64,000 bases of DNA from Drosophila persimilis. Taxonomy: Eukaryota; Arthropoda; Insecta; Diptera; Drosophilidae. The notes under the pieces are model-generated. The model saw nothing but the letters and a program-made list of their open reading frames with translations. It searched no databases and was not told where the DNA came from. A program made the translations under genes and the position numbers. Shown in pieces: positions 57,108 through 64,000 of the stretch (position 1 is the first letter of the stretch; each line of letters opens with the position of its first letter). The DNA lies in the NCBI RefSeq assembly GCF_003286085.1, contig NW_020825289.1, positions 496,001-560,000 of the forward strand. The letters run 5' to 3'.

Positions 57108-59891
57108 ATAGGCCAGAATTTTTGTCGAAGCAGTCCGAGCAATCCTTGAGCTCCTGCGTGGAGAAACCTTTCGTGAAAGAAGATAATAATAGAGACAGTG
57201 ACAGGATGTCCCTTAGGAAGCAGGATCGGGTGCTTCGCGTCGCAACCCGCAGCAATCCAAAGCTATCCAGAAATGGATTCAGTGAGGCCATCGTGCTTTT
57301 TGGCGGTAGGGCCTGTTTGCTGGCGAGGGCCCTTATCTCTTCCGAAAATTGTTGCTACTGTATTGCCCTTATGAGCAAATGCTCACCATTTTTTATGTCG
57401 ATTACGGTAAGTTGACCCTTCGACCGCGCTATGCCTTTGTCCTTGAGAATGTAGAATCGATATATGCAGGCAAAGACGCGCTGCATGGATCCGAATGAGT
57501 TTTGAAATTTCCAATCGTACGATACATCCCTTTCGTTTCAAACAACCAATGCTGCATGACGACGTTCTGGTACATCGGTCGGCAATTGCAAGCCTGCAGG
57601 CCACTCTGAGCTCTCAAGACGCCAGAATGGTGGTCCAGTGATCCAAATCCATTAGTTCAGCGGGCGTGGATCCACGTGATATGATGTCGGCAGGATTCAA
57701 CTTTGTGGGCACGTGATGCCAAGTCTTTCCAGCGGTGAGCTCCTGAATCCGCTGAACTCGATTAGAAACAAATATATTAAAATTCAATGATGATTCTATT
57801 TGGCATGGAGCTGATAATCCCTTAACTATGGTGGACACTAGTTCGGCTAATATGAGGGCAGCGGATAGCTCAAGCTTGGGGATAGTCATACTTTTCAAGG
57901 GCGCGACTCTGGATTTAGAGCATAAGAGATGACTTTGCACAATGCCAAGAGCTTCCGAACGCATGTATACACAGGCGCCATCAGCTGCTTGGCTCGCATC
58001 ACAAAACGCGTGCATTTCTAATCTGGCTTGCTGCCGAAGCACGTAACGTGGAAACTTAAAGTTTTCAACCATCGACAACTGCGAAGTCAACTCAATCCAA
58101 GTCGTATGTAGATCCTGGGGAAGGCTTTCGTCCCAATTCAACTTTAGGCTTTCGTTCCATAGCGACTGCATAAATATTTTAGCTTTTGTGATGATGGGAG
58201 AGATGAGCCCTAGAGGATCGTAGAACCTAGCTAGTGTAGACAGGACCGATCGCTTCGATATTGGTCCTGCAGCGGTTCCGACGTGAGCGAAGCTAAACAG
58301 AAGATTGTCCGTGGTGGGATCCCAAACTAGACCAAGCGCCTTGGTTACTTCAGTCCCGTCATGAAAGGTAAGGAACTTTTCGCGATCCGCCTCCGATACG
58401 CCTTCCAAAGCAGCGGGTTCATTGGAACACCATTTACGTATGGGAAAACATCCTTTCGAAAGTAGCTCCTTTACCTGCTGACGAATCTTGATGACAGAAT
58501 CAATGCTGTCCCCTCCAGATATGAGATCATCGACACAGAAATCTCTTCTTCATCATTTGCCAATTGATGCATAGCACGAATTGCTAAGAAAGCGGCAGGT
58601 TTGGTTCCGTAAGTAACAGTCTCCAACTTGAACACCTGAATCTCCTCCTTCGGGTCATTGCGCCATAGGATGCACTACACGTGCGTATCGTATCACAGCG
58701 ATACATTTTGCAGATATCGCCACACAAGGCGACTTTAAAAAAGCGGAAACGAAGCAGAGTTATCAGAATTTTAGGTTGGATGGTGGGTCCAGCCATTAGC
58801 GCATAATTCAGTGATACTCCAGACGCTGTTTTGGCAGATCCATCGAACACTATACGTAATTTGGTGGTTGTACTATCCTGCTTGTGGACGCAATGGTGAG
58901 GCAAGAAGTACTGCATGTGTCCTAAATCACGATACTCCTGGAGAAACTCCATATATTTTGCCTTAAGCTGTGCATTTTTTGCTAGCTTCCTCTCCAAATT
59001 GAGAAATCTACGTAGCGCCTGCTGATAAGATTCTCCTAATTCCTGTAGACTGAATTTGGTTGGCAAACGCACGGAGTAAGCTCCGGAATCTAGGCGAATG
59101 CAGTTTGTGACGAAATGCTGTTCGCAATGAACATCTTCCTCCGAAATTGATGAGGGCGAATAATCTCCATCGACTTCCCAAAACCGCCTTACAATATCGC
59201 ACAAATTAGTCTCGCAAGCGGATCTTCAACGGCTGCTAGCGCCGCACGGGCTTTCTCAGAGTTTTTAATACTTCCTGACACTATCCAGCCAAGTTTCGTC
59301 TTCTGCAATGTTGGCAATTGGTCTGACAGTCGAATCTGTCCAACGCGTATTAATTCGAAGAACAAACCAGCACCTATCAACAGATCGACACGCTGGGGCT
59401 TGGCGAAATTAGGATCAGCCAGTTTAAGATTATTTGGCATTGGCCAATCCTTTGCGTCTAGGCCGAAGTGCATTCCTGTGATTGAGGCAGTGATAATTGC
59501 AGAGAGGAAACCGTGATAGCTTTCGTCTTGAGATTGCAGGACGATATCTACAGCCTTGCTGGATGGTAGAATTGACTCTCCAATACCGGCGATTTGAACG
59601 TGAGACGGGTGAGGATCTAACTGCAGCTGATTGGCGAGTCTCGATGTTATAAAGTTAACCTGAGAAGCGGAATCCAAAATGGCACGACATGGAATAAGCG
59701 ATCCAAAACGGCCCCTGACATATACGATTGCGGTAGCTAGCAGCACGTTTTGGCTAGGCAGAGATTTCTGACTCGAGGGGGGAGGGCTAGTATATTTGCT
59801 TGCTACTAGGCCACTTGCAGGATCATGCTGGGTCGATTCCGCGCTCGGCGACGGCAACTCAGCGTCAGCGCCCGACTGCATGTGCAGATAA

Positions 59892-60345
59892 TGTTTTTTA
59901 TCCCCAATTGGCCGACTAATTATTTCGAATTAAATAAAACTCGGCGCAGAAATAAAATTACGATATGTTCTTTAATGCGTGACATCCAAATTGCAAGTGT
60001 GGCTTGCCTGCCCTTTACATTGCCGCTCCGATCGCTAAGCGCAGCTTCGCTCGGCCGACGTCGGTAGGCAGACGCAAAGCGGAGATAGCGAAGAGTGAGC
60101 TGGCAGGGCAAGTACGCGCAAAGCTTTAACAAACAAATGAGTGACATAGACATAAGTAACAAACAAAATAAGCGGCTGAGGGCCAAGAATTAGGTGCTGT
60201 TTGGCAAGCAGCTAATCGGCTGGGTTCTGCTCCGAACAGTCTCAATGCAAAAACGGAACGCATCGCTGTGTGCGTGTGCAGCTGCGGGTCTGGCCATGCG
60301 TGTGAGAACATTACAGCTATGTTCTGGACCCGCGCAATAACAACA
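59892..60345 (-). repeat. Putative BEL/Pao LTR, 454 bp
   Basis: On the minus strand it starts TGTTGTTATTGCGCGGG and ends GGGGATAAAAAACA, the usual TG...CA form. It lies directly upstream of the BEL protease on the coding strand. No second copy exists in the window, so the assignment rests on ends and position. Confidence 0.5.
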
Positions 60346-60464
60346 CAGCTATGCGCGTAAAACTAGCTACTTAAGCGGTGCAATATACTCATGAGCGTAT
60401 GAATATGTCAATCGGAATATACATGAACATTGAACCAAAAAAACTACGAGGCTCATTTCTCAAC

Positions 60465-60733
60465 AGTCATATTCTACGATTCTGCGTTTTTGGTTTTCTT
60501 GTATATTTAAAATTGTGGATGCCACAGATTTTCGTCTTTTGTAGTGGCGGAATTGGGCGGGGCGGAGTATTGAAATATACCTGTAACAGAGACATATCAC
60601 AGAAGTCTGGATACAAAATTTCGTTGATCTAGCTCTCTTAGTCTTTGAGCACTATGCGCTAATAGGGACCGACAGACGGAAAAATCACCACAACTCTAAT
60701 ATACCCCTATACTCATTTTGAGTATCGGGTATA
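60465..60733 (-). mobile_element. DINE-like fragment (terminal part)
   Basis: It runs from ATTCTACGATTCTGCGTTTT to CATTTTGAGTATCGGGTATA and lacks most of the microsatellite and the TATGGGGTCGG block, so it has an internal deletion. Confidence 0.7.
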
Positions 60734-61149
60734 ATAAACAAATAGGATAATATTTGCGAAAACCACTAACTAGAGTAATCACAAATGGATAAAATTTCAC
60801 AGTGCGGTTTTTTTTTGTCGCTGGTTGTATGGCTATGTTATGTTATGTTATGTTAATACGGTTGACATTTAAAAATGGTATTTATTTGTTTAATTAACAT
60901 ACGTTTGACAGAACTGGGCTTCACAGAACCCTTGAAAATATTCATACAAAAATACTAAAATCGCGATTTTCCGGTCGGCGGTCACGTTTCCGATTTTATA
61001 TATAGCCTATAAACATCCTGGGGCTGAAATACAAATCAACATCAACATTTTTGCATGCTGATAGAGATAGTGGTCGCCTCCATATAATTTAAAATATAAT
61101 ACCCGCATCCGTTTAAGTAAATTATTAATATTAAACAAATTTATTTCAG
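60734..61149. other. Intron end before exon 9, with short (TTATG)n repeat
   Basis: A (TTATG)n run of about four units lies at 60835-60855. Nothing else is recognised. It ends with the AAATTTATTTCAG acceptor. Confidence 0.5.
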
Positions 61150-61445
61150 ATTTATCAAATACCTATCATAAACTATTTTTTCACGAGTTGCTCACGTTAA
61201 GTGAAGCTGAAGATGCAACATTGGCCAAATTGGATTGTTATAAAAACGTGGCCAATCTCATACCTCTCAGGACTAGTGCTTTACGTGCACTGGCTGCATG
61301 TCATTATATATCTGATATTGGTTATAAAGAAAAAATTATTAATATAATTTTTAAAGTAATGGAAAATGATAAATCAGAGCTTCAAGAAACTGCGTATCTC
61401 TGCATGAAGCATTTTATAACTGGAATCACACTTGAAAAAGAAAAG
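61150..61445 (+). CDS. Nipped-A: Nipped-A internal exon 9 of 9 in window
   Basis: It completes the Asp codon begun in exon 8 and reads LSNTYHKLFFHELLTLSEAE, LAKLDCYKNVANLIPLRTSA and LRALAACHYI, then ELQETAYLCMKHFITG. Human TRRAP has the same order (FYTELLNLCEAED, PLRIAALNALAACNYL). It ends KEKEK-like text at AAG|GTAAGC in phase 0. The following exon is outside the window or hidden beyond 64000. The FAT and pseudo-kinase domains of the protein are therefore not in this window. Confidence 0.96.
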
Positions 61446-62159
61446 GTAAGCTTCACAGGTATTCAATAAAATTATGTAATAGCAAAAAAAACCCTATCAT
61501 CAAACCCACTTTTTCTTACCTGTGCCCCGAAAACAGAAAAATAGGACTATATTGATTTCGTGTAGTCCATCGCTTTTTTTTGGCAAGGCATGGTTTTTCA
61601 GTCTTAGTCTTTTTATGTGTGCAGTTTTATACACACCTCTTTTCGTCGTTGATAAGCTTTATTCTATATTTTGATAGACGAGTCTTGCGAATTGGCTGTT
61701 TCACTCAAAATAGCTCTTCTGTCTGCTTGAAAAACTACTATTTATTTCCTAAGAGCAATGGAAAGTACAATATTTTTTGCCAGACCGTCTTATGCCCACA
61801 TAAAAAAGTTCGCAAGAATATGCCGTGCATGTCCGTGTGAAAATCAAGGTGTTCCCAAATCTAATCCGCAAACTTACAGTTTGGCCTTGAGATGTATTGA
61901 TTTTCATTGCGACTGACAATCTAATAGGAAATTCAATGAGTTTGAACTCGTGAATTTGAATTCATCAAAGAACTCGTGGTTCTCCACTTTGAACACTTTG
62001 TGATTTGAAGAATAACAACGACTTTTCAACAAGTCGTCCAGCTCGCCAATAATGTGGCTGGCTTTTTGGGAATGAAGGGTATAGTATTTGAATAACTCAT
62101 GCTCATTTAATAGGCTATTGTGGACACAACAAGCATCCACACGATTTTCGAGTCTACTC
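61446..62159. other. Intron sequence without recognisable feature
   Basis: No coding similarity or known repeat seen in either strand. Confidence 0.4.
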
Positions 62160-62330
62160 TACTCAGTACCAGCTCTTTTCCGGGATAGTTTTACATTTGC
62201 TTCCCACTTTATTGTGTTTGTCGAAACCTGATTAAAGCCGGAAATTCTTAGTTCCGAGGTTTTGGCAGTTCATTACACAACTTTTAGATAGGACCGTTCG
62301 TCTTGACGTGCAGGAGGGGTTCTGATTGCA

Positions 62331-62940
62331 GTGGACTGCATAGTAGTGCACGCAAAATGCGCTGGATTTTCTGGCCTCGTGAGTGATGCTATAGCCAAAC
62401 GCAATGGGTTGCATTGCAGTTGCGAGGCATGCCGTGCGGTGCAGAATGATATGGTGGCTTTTATGAGGCAGACGCGGAAGGGCTTTAAGGAGCTGACCGT
62501 TGGCTTTAAAAAGCATTACGATCGGCTCCTAGCCATGGAGTCTCAATTTGGCAGTCTGCAACTGCTGAATGAGTCTCCGAGGCGTAAAAGGGTCACTCCG
62601 CGGGATCTGCAAATGCCAACAGTCACTCAGCAGCTCGTTGCCGAAAAACTGACTCCGACCAATCCCGGTGTGCAGCAGTTGATCTCGTTTGCCACTCCAA
62701 GGGAAACGACAGCTGCTGGCGATGCAGATTAGGTAGCCGAATTCATCGCTGCAGAGAACGTGCAGCCAAGTACGTCTGCAGCGTCCGTGTCCGTGGTATC
62801 CGCAATCTCGCTAGCTGTCCCGTCTATTCCGATCCCACCAGTGATCAAAAGGTCCGGACCTCCGGATATTGCCACCACAGGTACTAGGCCTGTGGTGCCT
62901 AAAACACTGATGGGAGTCCCAACAAAACGACAAGTTTGAA
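62331..62940 (+). pseudogene. CR1-like ORF1, PHD finger truncated
   Basis: The frame begins inside the PHD-type finger (VVHAKCAGFSGLVSDAIAKR, then GLHCSCEACRAVQND), so the N-terminal Cys residues are lost. It continues with ESQFGSLQLLNESPRRKR, close to ESQFLGLKLLSESPRRK of the first element, and stops at 62732 (GDAD). The frame goes on past that stop (VAEFIAAENVQPSTSAA) to about 62940. The C-terminal RRM-like part is decayed; a Ser-rich tail ends PKN at 63255, as in the other copy. Confidence 0.68.
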
Positions 62941-63307
62941 CTAACAAGTTGAACTAACATCTAATGATGTAATTGCTTTTATTCAAAGCCAAATAATAAC
63001 CGTGGGTTTGGTGAAGAAATTTAACTTCTTTTAAGCCAGGGAGATAGCCTCGTTTAAGCTAAGCATCTCCCCAACTCAATTTGACACCATTTGCTCCGCT
63101 AAATTTTGGCCGGAGCATTTGGTGGTGAAGGAGTTTAAGGCTAAGAAGAAGAATAGGCCCCCCATAACTCTAACAAATCATTCCATTGTGCCACCCTCAA
63201 CCTCAACTTCCTCTTCCTCATCCTCTCGTCCTGCTTCCACCTCTCCCAAAAACTAACTTTTCTTTTAGTAACTTATCAGATTATTAGAGGCTTACGTAGT
63301 AAACTTA

Positions 63308-64000
63308 ATGCCGGACACTCTTAGTTCCGAGGTTTTGGCTGGTCGGTACACAACTTTTAGAAAGGACCGTTCGTCTCGACGTGCAGGAGGGGTTCTGATT
63401 GCAGTGGACTCTATCTTCACGTCGGAACACTTCACAGTCCAAATTAAACAGGAACTGGAATTCCTGTGTGTAAAACTTATTCTTCCCGCTTTTGCTATAT
63501 TCATTACTTGCTCGTATATTCCACCTTCTTCGGATATCTCTATTCATGAGCAGCATTTGTCCGCATTAACCGTTGTTTCTTCCTCGCTATCTGATAAAGA
63601 TCATATGATAATTCTTGGTGACTTCAACTTGGCAGGAACTGCCTGGTCTTCGGTAAACGAGTCTAGTAACCTAGTGCCCATGTCACGACATGACTTTGTT
63701 GACGGCTTGGTTGACCTGTCCCTGTCAATCATGTGAAAAATTCCTTGGGTCGATTGCTTGATCTGTTCTTTGTATCGGGTCCGACCATAGTGCTGCTAAA
63801 CCGAGCCATTCCGCTCACTATGCCTGAAGACGCCTACCACCCTACTTTCGAGGTGTCGCTAGATATAGGACCAACTGTATTGGATCAGTCGAGTAGGCTA
63901 TTCGAAAGTGTCCTCTGCTTTCGTAAGGCCGAGTTTGCGAAGCTTAATAACCTCATTAGGGATTTTGATTGGTCCGCTTTGTACTTGTGCGCTGATGTCA
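63308..64000 (+). pseudogene. CR1-like endonuclease, partial
   Basis: Endonuclease text runs VLAGRYTTFRKDRSSRRAGG, VLIAVDSIFTS, FITCSYIPPSSDI and MIILGDFNLAGTAW, with the Asp and Asn of the GDFN motif kept. The frame stops at 63736 after VDLSLSIM and continues in another frame (KNSLGRLLDLFFVSGPTIVL, then MPEDAYHPTFEVSL near 63820). The N-terminal Glu (TETW) is missing because the upstream part has been rearranged. RT would lie beyond the window. Confidence 0.7.

Larger units (their letters stand above)
55889..59890 (-). pseudogene. BEL/Pao pol: protease, RT, RNase H, integrase, broken
   Basis: Protease: AILDSASQVNFITSRL near 59670. RT lead-in: CEQHFVTN, RFLNLERKLAKN and FLQEYRDLGHMQYFLPHH at 59130-58890; RT: LRIVFDGSAKT at 58860. 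The active site reads FCVDDLISGGDS at 58545, where BEL elements usually have YVDD, so Tyr appears changed to Cys. RNase H side: FYDPLGLISPIITKAKIF, HAFCDASQAADGA and PKLELSAALI at 58260-57860. Integrase: LLRQKFWP at 57125, then VDF followed by a stop, GPFY, CYIAVFVCFSTTATHLEVV, SDNATNFVGAKN and GIDWKCIPPR down to 55895. Several frameshifts and stops are present. Confidence 0.78.
55889..60345 (-). mobile_element. BEL/Pao LTR retrotransposon, gag and 3' end missing
   Basis: Minus-strand order: LTR (60345-59892), protease, RT, RNase H-like region and integrase, ending in the integrase core at 55889 where a DINE begins. There is no gag, and no primer-binding site is recognisable between LTR and protease. 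The integrase is interrupted by a hairpin element (56321-57107). Protein motifs are of BEL/Pao type, a retrotransposon group of animals. All reading frames are broken. Confidence 0.8.
62160..64000 (+). mobile_element. CR1-like element, rearranged, continuing past the window
   Basis: ORF1 (62331-62940) and endonuclease (63308 to the end) of a CR1-like family related to, but distinct from, the 1420-5905 element. An extra piece of endonuclease sequence (62175-62335) precedes ORF1. The 49370-49995 fragment belongs to the same family. Confidence 0.72.

Noticed and set aside
57106..57415. Plus-strand 137-codon frame beside the hairpin
   Set aside because: It is the antisense of the BEL integrase N-terminal region, which reads LLRQKFWP on the minus strand.

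Overview
The window is eukaryotic, intron-rich, repeat-dense DNA from a Drosophila-type genome. The only host gene I can support is an internal part of Nipped-A, the fly orthologue of yeast Tra1 and human TRRAP. It is the giant HEAT/FAT-type scaffold subunit shared by the SAGA and Tip60/NuA4 histone acetyltransferase complexes. Nine consecutive plus-strand exons (6188-6278, 6343-6481, 14693-15065, 45620-45704, 45775-45918, 45978-46175, 48670-49287, 53461-54853, 61150-61445) carry about 3.3 kb of open coding sequence. Every splice boundary is AG/GT and every phase matches. Start and stop lie outside the window. The INE-1/DINE-1-like repeats, the Tc1, BEL/Pao, LOA, jockey and CR1-type elements and the phased Nipped-A exons all point to Drosophila. 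The DINE-type repeat differs from the melanogaster INE-1 consensus as I remember it, so a non-melanogaster species is likely, but I cannot name it.

Nearly everything else is intron filled with decayed and nested transposable elements. Layout: 1-1419 intron with an old inverted repeat; 1420-5905 CR1-like element (+); exons 1-2; 6597-10685 LOA-clade element (-); 10686-11260 BEL/Pao fragment (-); 11300-11700 non-LTR RT scrap (+); 11744-13790 Tc1/mariner element (-) with a DINE copy inserted in it; exon 3; then a 30.5-kb intron (15066-45619). That intron holds a jockey-clade element inserted into a DINE with a target duplication (15350-21130). It also holds a 4.2-kb tandem triplication whose unit contains the jockey 3' half, DINE pieces and another retroelement fragment (18393-30915). 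Next come a DINE with an internal partial duplication (30556-32307), a BEL/Pao gag fragment (32310-34240), a further non-LTR element (36128-38850) and a LOA element (38995-45245). The LOA element is split by a foldback DNA transposon with 566-bp inverted termini (40101-42035).

Exons 4-6 follow, then a DINE (46189-47281), exon 7, CR1 and DINE fragments including an inverted internally deleted CR1 copy (50375-52535), and exon 8. The next intron contains a BEL/Pao element (55889-60345) whose integrase is split by a second foldback or hairpin element (56321-57107). After exon 9 the window ends in another CR1-like element (62160-64000).

No element ORF is intact, so the window reads as an accumulation of dead transposons in introns of an essential gene. 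The most notable structures are the tandem triplication with a short filler at its junctions, the two foldback elements that share an apparently identical 444-bp module, and the 138-bp near-perfect hairpin inside a transcribed intron. I saw no tRNA, rRNA, CRISPR array or bacterial-type operon.
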